Below, in pieces: positions 16,815 to 25,921 of a DNA stretch of 64,000 bases. The notes beneath the pieces were generated by a model. It ran no database searches. It worked only from the letters and a program-made list of their open reading frames with translations, and was not told the DNA's origin. Source of the DNA: Oryzicola mucosus (GTDB taxonomy: Bacteria > Pseudomonadota > Alphaproteobacteria > Rhizobiales > Rhizobiaceae); assembly GCF_014534685.1 (NCBI RefSeq), contig NZ_JACVVX010000001.1, positions 186,001 through 250,000 of the forward strand, given 5' to 3'. A program made the translations under genes and the position numbers. Positions within the stretch are counted from its first letter, which is position 1; each line of letters begins with the position of its first letter.

Positions 16815-17276
16815 ATGCACCGCGCACTCTACAGGCATTTCATTCATCTGGCGGCGATAACGCTTGCCGTGGCGACCGCTCTCGCCGGCCTCGGCATGAC
16901 CTCGGCACGCGCCGGCAGCCAGATCGTGGCGCAGATATCCATTTCGCAGCAGACCATGGACGTTCTCGTCGACGGGCGCCCGACCTTCCGCTGGAAAGTG
17001 TCCACCGCAGGCAAGGGCTATGTGACGCCTACGGGATCGTTCAAGCCGACGCGCATGCACAAGATGTGGCACTCGCGGAAATACGACAACGCGCCGATGC
17101 CGCACTCCGTCTTCTTTCATGGCGGCTACGCCGTTCATGCGACCGACCACATTCGCCGGCTCGGCACGCCGGCATCGCATGGCTGCATCCGCTTGGCGCC
17201 GAACAACGCATCGGATTTCTACACGCTGGTCGAGGCCTTCGGCCCGACCAACACCCAGATCGTCATCGTGAAGTAG
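16815..17276 (+). CDS. L,D-transpeptidase (YkuD family)
   Basis: 153 codons. A signal peptide spans about residues 1-33 (hydrophobic core AAITLAVATALAGLG, cut near ARAG). The catalytic YkuD domain follows, with the motif HGGYAVHATDH and the active-site block SHGCIRL containing the catalytic cysteine. These periplasmic enzymes form 3-3 peptidoglycan crosslinks or attach lipoproteins to peptidoglycan, which matters in Rhizobiales because of polar growth. The protein is short, having little beyond the catalytic domain. It stands alone between two oppositely oriented regions. Confidence 0.92.
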   Translation: MHRALYRHFIHLAAITLAVATALAGLGMTSARAGSQIVAQISISQQTMDVLVDGRPTFRWKVSTAGKGYVTPTGSFKPTRMHKMWHSRKYDNAPMPHSVFFHGGYAVHATDHIRRLGTPASHGCIRLAPNNASDFYTLVEAFGPTNTQIVIVK

Positions 17277-17299
17277 TTTTTCATCTTCGTCGCCCTGCT

Positions 17300-17313
17300 T
17301 TGACCCAGGTCAA
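17300..17313. promoter_or_regulatory. FNR/FixK-type box upstream of hemA
   Basis: TTGAC-CCAG-GTCAA is a symmetric 14-base site of the Crp/FNR class (consensus TTGAT-N4-ATCAA, with C/G variants common in alphaproteobacteria). It lies 122 bases before the hemA start codon. Oxygen-dependent control of hemA by FNR-type regulators is known in related bacteria. Confidence 0.55.
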
Positions 17314-17435
17314 GAAGCCCGCCTCCCGACCATGCGACACAGCCTGCGGTGAGGCGTGGCATTTTGACCAAGCGCCCGCAATGGACGCAACGCCGGTCCG
17401 ACATTATGCTCCGGCGCGAAAAACAGGACGACGAG

Positions 17436-18713
17436 ATGAACTATCAGCGGTTTTTCGAAGAAGCGATCGACCAGCTCCACGCCGAGCGGCGCTACCGCGT
17501 ATTCGCGGATCTGGAGCGGATCGTCGGGTCGTTTCCGCGTGCAATCTGGCGCTCCAACGGGCGCGCCGAGGAAATCACCGTCTGGTGCTCGAACGACTAT
17601 CTCGGCATGGGCCAGCATCCCGACGTCATCGGCGCTATGCAGCAGGCGGCCGGAAACATGGGATCGGGCGCCGGCGGCACGCGCAACATTTCCGGCAACA
17701 ACCACCCGCTGGTCGAGTTGGAGCATGAGCTGGCTGATCTGCACGGCAAGGAATCGGCTCTCGTCTTCACCTCAGGTTTCGTCTCCAACGAAGCCGCGAT
17801 TTCCACCATTGCGCGGCTGCTGCCCAATTGCCTGGTGCTGTCCGACGAGTTGAACCACGCATCGATGATCGAGGGCGTGCGCCGCTCCGGCACTGAAAAG
17901 AAAATCTTCCGCCATAACGACGTGGCCCACCTCGAGAGCCTGCTGCAGCAGGCCGGACGCGAGCGCGCCAAGCTGATCGTGTTCGAATCCGTCTATTCGA
18001 TGGATGGCGACATCGCGCCGATCGCTGCGATTGCCGACCTCGCCAAGAAATACAACGCCATGACCTATATCGACGAGGTCCATGCAGTGGGCATGTATGG
18101 CCAGCGCGGCGGCGGCATCACCGAGCGCGAAGGCCTTGCCGACCGCATCGACATCATCGAAGGCACGCTCGCCAAAGCCTTCGGCACACTGGGCGGCTAT
18201 ATCAGTGGCCCTTCCGCCGTGGTCGACGCTGTCCGCTCCTATGCGCCCGGCTTCATCTTCACCACTGCGCTGCCGCCAGCGATTGCAGCCGCCGCCACCG
18301 CATCGATCCGCCATCTCAAGGCCTCGCAGAGCGAGCGCGACGCACAGCAGCGTCAGGCCGCCCATACCAAGACAGTGCTCGCGGCGGCAGGCCTGCCGGT
18401 GATGCCGTCGGATACGCATATCGTGCCGATCTTGGTCGGTGACCCCGAGCTGTGCAAGATGGCCAGCGACCGCCTCCTCGGCGTTCACGGCATCTACATC
18501 CAGCCGATCAACTACCCCACCGTGCCGCGCGGCACTGAACGGCTGCGGGTGACCCCGACACCGTTCCACTCCGATGCGCTGATCAATGAACTGCAGGATG
18601 CGCTGGTCGAAACCTGGGACGCGCTCGGCATTCCCTATGCAACCGCCGGAAGCCCAGCGGTTGCACAGTCCGACCGCATCGTACCGCTTCTGGTCCCCCA
18701 GTCCGGCGGATAG
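17436..18713 (+). CDS. hemA: 5-aminolevulinate synthase
   Basis: 425 residues from ATG at 17436 ([20 protein letters not shown] is the usual beginning; longer frames are not). It condenses glycine and succinyl-CoA to 5-aminolevulinate, the first step of haem synthesis in alphaproteobacteria, with pyridoxal phosphate. Visible marks are [14 protein letters not shown] in the substrate-binding region, [13 protein letters not shown], and the cofactor lysine K247 in [14 protein letters not shown]. The length is normal. An FNR/FixK box lies upstream and a strong terminator directly follows, so it is a single-gene unit. Confidence 0.97.
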   Translation: MNYQRFFEEAIDQLHAERRYRVFADLERIVGSFPRAIWRSNGRAEEITVWCSNDYLGMGQHPDVIGAMQQAAGNMGSGAGGTRNISGNNHPLVELEHELADLHGKESALVFTSGFVSNEAAISTIARLLPNCLVLSDELNHASMIEGVRRSGTEKKIFRHNDVAHLESLLQQAGRERAKLIVFESVYSMDGDIAPIAAIADLAKKYNAMTYIDEVHAVGMYGQRGGGITEREGLADRIDIIEGTLAKAFGTLGGYISGPSAVVDAVRSYAPGFIFTTALPPAIAAAATASIRHLKASQSERDAQQRQAAHTKTVLAAAGLPVMPSDTHIVPILVGDPELCKMASDRLLGVHGIYIQPINYPTVPRGTERLRVTPTPFHSDALINELQDALVETWDALGIPYATAGSPAVAQSDRIVPLLVPQSGG

Positions 18714-18746
18714 CCCACCGGTTGCCGACTGCACCGCTGACACTTC

Positions 18747-18776
18747 AACACCGAAGACGCTTCCGTCTTCGGTGTT
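18747..18776. terminator. Bidirectional terminator, hemA / aminotransferase
   Basis: AACACCGAAGACG and CGTCTTCGGTGTT pair perfectly over 13 bp around a CTTC tetraloop and are followed by Ts in both directions. It serves both convergent genes. Confidence 0.85.
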
Positions 18777-18780
18777 TTCG

Positions 18781-19947
18781 TCAGTTTCTGCCGATCCAGT
18801 TGGCAATCCTGTGCGCCGCCTCTTCGACCTGGTCCGTGCGGCGATGGAAACAAAGGCGTAGATAGTGGTCCCCGCCCGGGCCGAAGGCCGTGCCCGGCGC
18901 CAGGCCGACATTGGCGTGGTCGATGAGGTCGAAGGCTGCCTGGCGCGAATCCGCCATGCCGTCGATGGAAAAGAACAGATAGAACGCGCCCGCCGGCACG
19001 CTGAACCGCACCCGCCCCGTGGCGCCGAGGATGTCGCAGAGACGGTCGCGGGTTTTCTCCGCGCTGGCCACCTGTTCCTTGATAGAGGCGTCGCCCTCGT
19101 CCAGCGCCGCCACCGCGCCGCGTTGCAGGAACTGCGCCACGCCTGAACTTGAATATTGGATCAGGTTGCGGAACGTCTGCGCCAGCGACGGATGCGCCGT
19201 CAGCCAACCGATGCGCCAGCCGGTCATCGCCCAGTTCTTGGAGAAGGTGTTGACGAACAGGATGCGGTCTTCAGGATCCATGAAATCCATGAACGACGCT
19301 GCCCGGCCACCGCCGAAATGGAAGAGCGCATAGATCTCGTCGGCGATGATCCACAGCCCATGCTTGCGCGCCAGATCGAGGATTGCCCGCAGCGTCTCGA
19401 TATCCGCCGTCCAGCCGGTGGGGTTGGAAGGCGAATTGACGAAAATCGCCTTTGTACGCGGCGTGATCGCGGCTTGCATCTTGGCGAGATCGAAGGTCCA
19501 GCCCGCCTCTCCTTCTTCGAGCAGTACGGCAACCGGTCGCGCGCCCGTCACGCCCACCGCGGCGGGGAAGTTCGGCCATGCCGGCGAGAGATAAACCACC
19601 TCGTCGCCGGCGCCGGCGACGGCGTGCAACGACAGGGTGATGGCTTGCATACCGCCGATGGTGACGAAGAACGCATCCGGCGAAAAGTCCATGCCGAAAT
19701 GCCGGGCATGATAGCGCGCCAGCGCTTCGCGCAGTGCGGGAATACCGGCCGATGCGGTGTAGAAAGTTTCGCCCGCCTCCAGTGCGCGCACTGCCGCCGA
19801 GGTGATGAAAGGCGGCGTCTGAAGGTGACTTTCCCCGGTCCACAGCGGAATGATGCCGGGACGGCCAGAGCCATAGGCGGAGACCGCCTGAATCCCGCTG
19901 GCGGGCGAAAGCCTGGCTTCGGTGCGCAGGGAATCGAAAAGGGTCAT
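18781..19947 (-). CDS. Pyridoxal-phosphate aminotransferase (class I/II)
   Basis: 388 residues from ATG at 19947, chosen because AGGAG lies five bases upstream and the longer frame adds an Arg/Ser-rich shadow. Fold type I marks are YTASAGIPALREALARY, FVNSPSNPTGW, IADEIYALFHFGG and the cofactor lysine in NTFSKNWAMTGWRIGW, with the C-terminal arginine in YLRLCFHR. It transfers amino groups between an amino acid and a keto acid; the specificity (aspartate, aromatic or other) cannot be read here. It is monocistronic, between the hemA and mscL terminators. Confidence 0.9.
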   Translation of the reverse strand: MTLFDSLRTEARLSPASGIQAVSAYGSGRPGIIPLWTGESHLQTPPFITSAAVRALEAGETFYTASAGIPALREALARYHARHFGMDFSPDAFFVTIGGMQAITLSLHAVAGAGDEVVYLSPAWPNFPAAVGVTGARPVAVLLEEGEAGWTFDLAKMQAAITPRTKAIFVNSPSNPTGWTADIETLRAILDLARKHGLWIIADEIYALFHFGGGRAASFMDFMDPEDRILFVNTFSKNWAMTGWRIGWLTAHPSLAQTFRNLIQYSSSGVAQFLQRGAVAALDEGDASIKEQVASAEKTRDRLCDILGATGRVRFSVPAGAFYLFFSIDGMADSRQAAFDLIDHANVGLAPGTAFGPGGDHYLRLCFHRRTDQVEEAAHRIANWIGRN

Positions 19948-19992
19948 GCTGGCTCCTGAGCTCACCGGGTTTAACCCGCATTGAGCCGACAA

Positions 19993-20026
19993 AAAATCCC
20001 CGGCTGTGAGACCAGCCGGGGATTTT
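19993..20026. terminator. Intrinsic terminator after mscL
   Basis: A perfect 14-bp stem (AAAATCCCCGGCTG / CAGCCGGGGATTTT) with a six-base loop and a T-run on the minus strand. It lies 25 bases after the mscL stop, so it ends mscL transcription before the aminotransferase gene. Confidence 0.88.
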
Positions 20027-20050
20027 CTAATGCCAGAACGGCAAGCCCGA

Positions 20051-20476
20051 TCAGACCGGCTTGCGGGCGAGCAGGTCGCGGATTTCGGTGAGAAGCTGGA
20101 CATCGGCCGGCGGCGGCGCAGCCGGTGCTTCCGTCTTCTGCCGTTCGAGCTTCTTGCGCAGCGTGTTGACCGCCTTCACGATCATGAACACGATCCAGGC
20201 GAGGATCAGAAAATTGATGAGCTGGGTAATGAAAGAGCCATAGGCGAACACCGCGCCCTGCTTCTTGGCTTCTTCCAGGCTGACCGCGGTGACGTTGGAA
20301 GCAAGCGGCAGGAAGTAGTTGGAGAAGTCGAAGCCGCCGATAGCGCCGAAGATCGGCATGATCAGGTCGTTGACCACCGAATTGACGATGGCGGTGAAGG
20401 CGGCGCCGATGATGATGCCGACCGCGAGGTCGATCACATTGCCTCGGGCGATGAATTCCTGGAATTCCTTTAGCAT
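20051..20476 (-). CDS. mscL: Large-conductance mechanosensitive channel MscL
   Basis: 141 codons, the family's normal length. The N-terminal amphipathic helix and first membrane helix read [20 protein letters not shown] and [15 protein letters not shown]; the second helix is [19 protein letters not shown]; the C-terminal charged helix is [12 protein letters not shown]. It opens under membrane tension to release solutes on osmotic downshock. It is transcribed alone and ends at the terminator at 19993-20026. Confidence 0.96.
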   Translation of the reverse strand: MLKEFQEFIARGNVIDLAVGIIIGAAFTAIVNSVVNDLIMPIFGAIGGFDFSNYFLPLASNVTAVSLEEAKKQGAVFAYGSFITQLINFLILAWIVFMIVKAVNTLRKKLERQKTEAPAAPPPADVQLLTEIRDLLARKPV

Positions 20477-20663
20477 CTCACTCTCCTATGCCGGCCTGGC
20501 CACCTAAACGGCCATATCCCCTTCACCACAATACCAAAATACGTCGCGCGCAAAACCTGTAAAACGCGGCACCGGCAGCCGGTCGCCGTGATGGACTTGG
20601 CGGCCAAGCTGTGCCTTCTGTTATAGGGCCGGAACGGGGATCGCAAAGGGAGGTTTTCAGGAC

Positions 20664-23600
20664 GTGCAGGGCTGGGTGGTCGTCATCATCGCTGTCGCCT
20701 ATGTGACGCTGCTGTTCGTCATCGCCAGCGTCGGCGACAAGCAATCGGCACGACGCGACAAGTCGCGACCTCGGCCCTTCATCTACGCGCTCAGCCTTGC
20801 GATCTATTGCACCTCGTGGACGTTCTTCGGCTCGGTGGGACTTGCCTCGGAAAAGGGGCTGGAATTCCTCGCCATCTATATCGGCCCGCTCCTGGTCTTC
20901 ATCTTCGGCTTCCCCCTGCTCAGCCGCATCGTGCGTCTCGCCAAGGCCGAAAAGATCACCTCCATCGCCGACTTTCTCGGCGCCCGTTATGGCAAGAGCT
21001 TTGCCGTCGCCTCCACCGCCACGCTCATCGCCACGGTCGGCGCGGTGCCCTACATCGCGCTCCAGCTCAAGGCGATATCGGGTTCGGTCAGCCTGATGGT
21101 CGAACACTACAGCGGCTCGCCGCCCTCCTTCGACCCGTTCGTCAGCGACATCTCGCTGGTCGTGGCGATGCTTCTGGCGCTGTTTGCCGTGCTGTTCGGC
21201 ACCCGCCATGCCGACGCCACCGAGCATCAGGACGGCCTGGTTTTGGCGGTCGCCATCGAATCCATCGTCAAGCTGGTCGCCTTCCTCGCTGTCGGGCTGA
21301 TGGTCACCTTCATGCTGTTCGACGGTCCCGGCGACATGATCCGCCAGCTCGCCTCCAACCCCGAGGTCGAGCGCGCGATGGGCTACAGCACCTCGCTGGG
21401 AACATGGCTCGTCAGCACCATCATCAGCGGTTTCGCCATTCTCATGCTGCCGCGCCAGTTCTACGTCACCATCGTCGAAAACCGCAGCGAGAGCGAGTTG
21501 CGCACCGCGACCTGGGTGTTTCCCGCCTATCTCATCGCCATCAACCTGTTCGTGCTGCCCATCGCCTTCGCCGGTCTCAGCTCTGTCGGATCGGCCACGT
21601 CGAGCGACCTCTACGTCCTGTCGCTGCCGCTGCTGGAGGGCCAGGACCTGCTTGCCATGGTTGCCTTCATCGGCGGTCTTTCCGCCGCCACCGCCATGGT
21701 CATCGTTGCCAGCGTCGCGCTGTCGATCATGATCTCCAACGACCTCATCATCCCGCTCTTCGTCCGGCGTCTGCACAAGAGCAAACCGCAGGAAAACGAG
21801 GATTGGTCGGCACTGATCCTCAACATCCGCCGCTTCTCGATCTTCATCCTGCTGTTCGTGGCCTTCCTCTACTACCGCGAGAGCACAAACAACGCCCGCC
21901 TCGCCTCCATCGGCCTGATGTCGTTCGCGGCCATCGCCCAGTTCGCGCCTGCCTTCATCGGTGGGCTGATTTGGCGCCGCGCCAATGCCAGGGGCGCAGC
22001 ACTCGGCATGGCCGCAGGCATCGCCGTCTGGGCCTACACACTGCTTCTGCCGTCGCTGGCTACGCCCGATGCCGCAATCGTCACCAACGGGCTTTTCGGC
22101 TGGAATGCATTGCGGCCTCAGTCGCTGTTCGGCACGGTGGCCGAACCGCTCAATCACGGCGTTCTCTGGAGCCTGTCGATCAATCTGCTGTTCTTCGTCT
22201 TCGGCTCGCTGTCGCGCGCATCGGTGCCGCTGGAACGCATCCAGGCCTCGATCTTCGTGCCACGCGATGCCGGGCCGATGCCCAGCCTTCGCCGCTTTCG
22301 CACTGCCATCACCGTCAACGATCTCAAGGACACGATTGCGCGCTATCTCGGCGTCGAGCGCACCGAGCGCTCTTTCCTGACCTTCCAGGCCACCAACGGC
22401 GTCACGCTCAACGGCAACGAACAGGCCGGCATGGACGTGATCCGATTCTCCGAACAGCTGCTCGCCAGCGCGGTCGGCTCGTCGTCGGCGCGGCTCATCC
22501 TGTCGCTGCTGTTCAAGCGCAACGACAGCGACTCGCGCGACACGTTCCGGTTGCTCGACGACGCCACCGAGGCGTTGCAGCACAATCGCGACCTGCTGCA
22601 GATAGCACTCGACCAGATGCACCAGGGCATCACGGTCTTCGACCAGGATTTCCGCCTGACCTGCTGGAACCGGCAGTACCGGACGCTGTTCGATCTGCCG
22701 GACGAGATGGGCCAGGTGGGCGTCTCCCTCGACCGCATCCTCGCCTATCTCAGCGAGCGCGACGAAATCCCCGAAGCCGCGCGGCTGTCGATCATCGACC
22801 GGCTGACCCGCTTTGCCAAACCCTGGCAGATGGAGCTCAAATCCAGCGGCCGCATCATCGAATTCAGCTCGAATCCGATGCCCGACGGCGGCATCGTCGC
22901 CACCTACACCGACGTGTCGTCGCGCGTGCAGGCCGACCTCGCGCTCAAGCGGGCCAACGAGTCGCTGGAGCAGCGGGTCCTGACCCGCACCGAGGAACTG
23001 ACCCTCGTCAATCAGGAACTTGCCCAGGCGCAGATGCTTGCCGAGGAAGCCAATCTCGGCAAGACGCGCTTCCTCGCAGCCGTCGGCCACGACATCCTGC
23101 AGCCGCTCAACGCCGCGCGGCTCTACTGCTCGGCGCTTATCGAAAAGACCCGCAAAGGCCCGGTGAGTGCTGCCGCGCAGAACATCGAATCCTCACTGGA
23201 GTCGGTCGAAACCATACTCGGCGCCGTGCTCGACATATCCCGCCTCGATACGGGTGCGATGAAGCCGGTCGAAACCGTCTTCCGGCTCGACGGGCTGCTC
23301 CGCCAGATCGCCACCGATTTCAAGCCTCTGGCTGCCGAGAAGAAGCTGGATCTGATCATCGTTGCCTCGACGCTGGCAGTGGAAACCGACCGCAACCTGC
23401 TGCGTCGCCTGATCCAGAACCTTGTCTCCAACGCGGTGAAATACACCCGCCACGGCCGCATTCTGATCGGCGTCCGGCGCAGGGGCGAACTGGCCGAAAT
23501 CCAGGTGATCGACACCGGTATCGGCATCTCGGCCGAAAAACTGCCCACCGTGTTCGGCGAATTCACCCGGCTCGACGAAGGCAAGCGCGAGGCGCAAGGC

Positions 23601-24158
23601 CTTGGTCTTGGCCTGTCCATCGTCGACCGCATCGCGCGCGTTCTGAAACTGGAAATCCGCATCGATTCCGAAACCGGCGGCGGCACGCGGTTTTCCATCC
23701 TGATGCCGGTCAGCAAGCACCAGCCGGCCATCCTGGCCGAGACGCGGTCGCGCTCGATCGGCGGGACTGCGCTCAACGGCATGTCCGTGCTGTGCATCGA
23801 CAACGATCCGCGTATCCTCGAAGGCATGCGCGAATTGCTCGAAGGCTGGGGCTGTTCGGTGGCGACCTACCCGGATTCCCAAACGGCGGAGGAATGGCTG
23901 GCGGGAGCCCCCATTCCCGACCTGATCCTCGCCGACTACCATCTCGACACCGAGACGGGCCTTGAAGCCATAGACCGGCTCCGCCGCGCCTGCGGCCTGG
24001 CCGTGCCTGCCATGCTGATTACGGCCGACCGGTCGAGCGAAATGCGCATGGCGGCGGGCGAACTTGACGTCACGGTGCTCAACAAGCCGCTGAAACCGGC
24101 CATGCTGCGCACCACCATGACCCGCCTTCGCCAGATGGCTGCCGCGGCGGCGGAGTAG
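20664..24158 (+). CDS. Sodium:solute symporter-fused hybrid histidine kinase
   Basis: 1164 codons from GTG at 20664 (GGGAGG ten bases upstream). About residues 1-520 form a sodium:solute-symporter-like membrane domain with some 12-13 helices (ITSIADFLGARYGKSFAV, STIISGFAILMLPRQFYV). A PAS region at about 640-750 and a coiled linker (LEQRVLTRTEELTLVNQEL) follow. The kinase core has the H-box in VGHDILQPLNAARLY, then GIGISAEKLPTVF and GLGLGLSIVDRIA, and a C-terminal receiver with IDNDPR and LILADYHLDTETG. CbrA-like kinases of this architecture sense or transport a nutrient. The LuxR-type regulator next to it, converging, is a probable partner. Confidence 0.92.
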   Translation: MQGWVVVIIAVAYVTLLFVIASVGDKQSARRDKSRPRPFIYALSLAIYCTSWTFFGSVGLASEKGLEFLAIYIGPLLVFIFGFPLLSRIVRLAKAEKITSIADFLGARYGKSFAVASTATLIATVGAVPYIALQLKAISGSVSLMVEHYSGSPPSFDPFVSDISLVVAMLLALFAVLFGTRHADATEHQDGLVLAVAIESIVKLVAFLAVGLMVTFMLFDGPGDMIRQLASNPEVERAMGYSTSLGTWLVSTIISGFAILMLPRQFYVTIVENRSESELRTATWVFPAYLIAINLFVLPIAFAGLSSVGSATSSDLYVLSLPLLEGQDLLAMVAFIGGLSAATAMVIVASVALSIMISNDLIIPLFVRRLHKSKPQENEDWSALILNIRRFSIFILLFVAFLYYRESTNNARLASIGLMSFAAIAQFAPAFIGGLIWRRANARGAALGMAAGIAVWAYTLLLPSLATPDAAIVTNGLFGWNALRPQSLFGTVAEPLNHGVLWSLSINLLFFVFGSLSRASVPLERIQASIFVPRDAGPMPSLRRFRTAITVNDLKDTIARYLGVERTERSFLTFQATNGVTLNGNEQAGMDVIRFSEQLLASAVGSSSARLILSLLFKRNDSDSRDTFRLLDDATEALQHNRDLLQIALDQMHQGITVFDQDFRLTCWNRQYRTLFDLPDEMGQVGVSLDRILAYLSERDEIPEAARLSIIDRLTRFAKPWQMELKSSGRIIEFSSNPMPDGGIVATYTDVSSRVQADLALKRANESLEQRVLTRTEELTLVNQELAQAQMLAEEANLGKTRFLAAVGHDILQPLNAARLYCSALIEKTRKGPVSAAAQNIESSLESVETILGAVLDISRLDTGAMKPVETVFRLDGLLRQIATDFKPLAAEKKLDLIIVASTLAVETDRNLLRRLIQNLVSNAVKYTRHGRILIGVRRRGELAEIQVIDTGIGISAEKLPTVFGEFTRLDEGKREAQGLGLGLSIVDRIARVLKLEIRIDSETGGGTRFSILMPVSKHQPAILAETRSRSIGGTALNGMSVLCIDNDPRILEGMRELLEGWGCSVATYPDSQTAEEWLAGAPIPDLILADYHLDTETGLEAIDRLRRACGLAVPAMLITADRSSEMRMAAGELDVTVLNKPLKPAMLRTTMTRLRQMAAAAAE

Positions 24159-24180
24159 GTGACGAAGTAGAAGAGAACGC

Positions 24181-24209
24181 CCCCTCCCTGTCCCCTTTGT
24201 GGGGAGGGG
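24181..24209. repeat. GC-rich intergenic palindrome
   Basis: CCCCTCCC (24181-24188) and GGGGAGGGG (24201-24209) flank a short loop between the convergent kinase and regulator genes. It resembles the palindromic repeat at 57640-57790 in core sequence and is probably a member of the same interspersed family. Confidence 0.5.
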
Positions 24210-24236
24210 TTAGGGTGGGTACTGGACGAAGAACCT

Positions 24237-24893
24237 TTACGCCGCAGAAAGCGCGTCGCCGCCGATCTTGCCAAGCAGGATCACCGCCTGGGTGCGGCTG
24301 TCGACGCCGAGCTTCTGCAGCACGGCGGAAACATGCGCCTTGATGGTGGCTTCGGATACATTCAGCTCATAGGCGATCTGCTTGTTGAGCAGGCCCTCAG
24401 CCAGCATGCCCAGAACCCGCGTCTGCTGCGGCGTCAGCGACTGCAGGCGTTTGATGAGCGCGGAAATCTCCGGATCCTGCTCGACGCCGAGATCGAGGTC
24501 GCTGGGTGCAGCGACACCCCCGGCCAGCACGGTTTCGATGGCGCTGCGAATATCGTCCATGCTCGCGGATTTGGAGATGAAGCCGGATGCGCCGAGTTCG
24601 AGCGCGCGGCGGATGGTTTCGGCATCGTCATAGGCTGACACGATCACCACCGGCACGGTCGGATGGATGCCGCGCAGCGAAATCAGGCCGGAAAGGCCGC
24701 TCGCTCCCGGCATGGACAGATCGAGCAACACCAGATCGAGGTCTTCATTTCCGGCAACGGCTGCCTTCGCGCTTTCGAAATCGCCGGCTTCGATGATGCT
24801 GCCGACATCGGCGAGCCCGGCTATCGCTTGCTTCAGCGCGCCGCGAAAGAGCGGGTGGTCGTCCGCTATGACGAACTTCTGGCCTGACGGCAC
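24237..24893 (-). CDS. LuxR/NarL-family response regulator
   Basis: 218 codons. The receiver is canonical: IADDHPLFRGAL, phospho-acceptor in LVLLDLSMPGASG, lysine in GFISKSAS. The HTH domain of the LuxR type covers about residues 150-210 (LTPQQTRVLGMLAEGLLNKQ, then the recognition helix in SEATIKAHVSAVL). It lies tail to tail with the symporter-fused kinase, which lacks an obvious separate output, so a kinase-regulator pairing is likely; regulators of this type with such kinases often control carbon or acetate use. That target is inference. Confidence 0.9.
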   Translation of the reverse strand: MPSGQKFVIADDHPLFRGALKQAIAGLADVGSIIEAGDFESAKAAVAGNEDLDLVLLDLSMPGASGLSGLISLRGIHPTVPVVIVSAYDDAETIRRALELGASGFISKSASMDDIRSAIETVLAGGVAAPSDLDLGVEQDPEISALIKRLQSLTPQQTRVLGMLAEGLLNKQIAYELNVSEATIKAHVSAVLQKLGVDSRTQAVILLGKIGGDALSAA

Positions 24894-25023
24894 ACAACCC
24901 TCCCCCGTCCCAGTGTTTCTTTTTGATTTGGGATCATCGGCGGGATTATCGCTGCTATGGCCCTGATATCAAGCAACAAATGACCAAATACGGTGTTCAC
25001 GCCCCGATTTGAAGCGCTGCGGC

Positions 25024-25467
25024 TCACGTCTTGTTCGGCAAAGGGGCGGGCGAAGACGGTTTGTCGGCCTCCTGTTCCTTGACGATACCCATGAAGCTGC
25101 GGAAGAACCGTTCCATATAGCCCATGGTCTTTTCGAATTCTTCATCGCTGGGCAGCTTGGATTCCAGGCGGGCCGACAGGGAATTCTCCAGCTTGATGAC
25201 ACGGTCGTGCAAGGCCGAGACGTCGCCGCGGAGACGGTCGACTTCATCCTGCATCGCGGTGCGTTCGTCCGCCGCCACCCGGCAGACGAGTTGCGCCGAC
25301 TTTTCCTCGCAGATCGACATTTCGCCGGTGCGGGTATCCATACGGACATAGCCGTTTTCGGTCTTTTCCAGCTGATAGCGCTGTTCCTGCGCGCCTGCCG
25401 TACCGGCGGCAAGGATGACGATGATGGGTGCGGCGCATACCGCCAGTGCGGAACGGGTGATCTTCAT
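25024..25467 (-). CDS. Periplasmic coiled-coil protein, unknown function
   Basis: 147 codons. A signal peptide covers about residues 1-26 (core AVCAAPIIVILAAGTAGA, cut before QEQRYQLEK). A compact segment with two cysteines (GEMSICEEKSAQLVCRV) likely forms a disulfide. It is followed by a heptad-like helix (DEVDRLRGDVSALHDRVIKL) and a Pro-rich end. Small proteins of this shape with the YQLEKTENGYVRMDT-like opening are common but uncharacterised in Rhizobiales. It lies upstream of the LuxR regulator on the same strand with a 130-base gap; no functional link is evident. Confidence 0.75.
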   Translation of the reverse strand: MKITRSALAVCAAPIIVILAAGTAGAQEQRYQLEKTENGYVRMDTRTGEMSICEEKSAQLVCRVAADERTAMQDEVDRLRGDVSALHDRVIKLENSLSARLESKLPSDEEFEKTMGYMERFFRSFMGIVKEQEADKPSSPAPLPNKT

Positions 25468-25570
25468 GGCTGCGATCTCCTTTGGCGTGGCGGCAACTAT
25501 GGCCCTTCATTCAGCCCAAATTAGGGTCGGAACACTTTTCCGCCATGTCGTTTGCGATTATAGCGCGCTG

Positions 25571-25921
25571 ATGACAAACACCATCTACAAGATCTGTCCG
25601 CAGGCGATGTGGCGAAAGGCGGAGCAGGACGGCGTCTTTCCTGGCGCGCCAGTCGATATCGCCGACGGTTTCATCCATTTCTCCACCGCCGAGCAGGTGC
25701 GCGAGACAGCCGCGAAACATTTCAAGGGCCAGCGGGATCTCGTGCTTGTCGCCTTCGACGATACGCGTTTCGGCCCTGCCCTGCGCTATGAAGTATCGCG
25801 CGGCGGCGCGCTGTTTCCCCATCTCTACGCCCCGCTCGACCCCGCCCTCGCGCTGTGGGTGCGCCCCCTGCCGCTGAACGAGGATGGCAGCCACGCTTTC
25901 CCGGACTTGGGACCTCAATGA
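25571..25921 (+). CDS. DUF952 family protein
   Basis: 116 residues from ATG at 25571; longer upstream frames are not supported. The family pattern is visible: IYKICPQAMWRKAEQDG, GFIHFSTAEQVRETAAKHF and GGALFPHLYAPLD. DUF952 proteins are small, distantly related to ADP-ribosyltransferase-like folds, and have no established activity. The stop overlaps the ATG of pyrD (ATGA), so translation of the two is coupled. Confidence 0.85.
   Translation: MTNTIYKICPQAMWRKAEQDGVFPGAPVDIADGFIHFSTAEQVRETAAKHFKGQRDLVLVAFDDTRFGPALRYEVSRGGALFPHLYAPLDPALALWVRPLPLNEDGSHAFPDLGPQ

Noticed and set aside
20631-20655. EcfG-like GGAAC-N16-GGTT before the symporter-fused kinase
   Set aside because: The -10 falls on the ribosome binding site, only nine bases before the GTG start, leaving almost no leader.
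20523-23090. 855-codon antisense frame opposite the symporter-fused kinase
   Set aside because: GC-rich codon shadow; its composition (Asp/Glu/Arg/His-rich, no domain) is not that of a protein and the sense strand has full motif support.
25529-25552. EcfG-like GGAAC-CGTT pair before the DUF952/pyrD genes
   Set aside because: The spacer is 15 bases rather than 16-17, so it does not meet the consensus.
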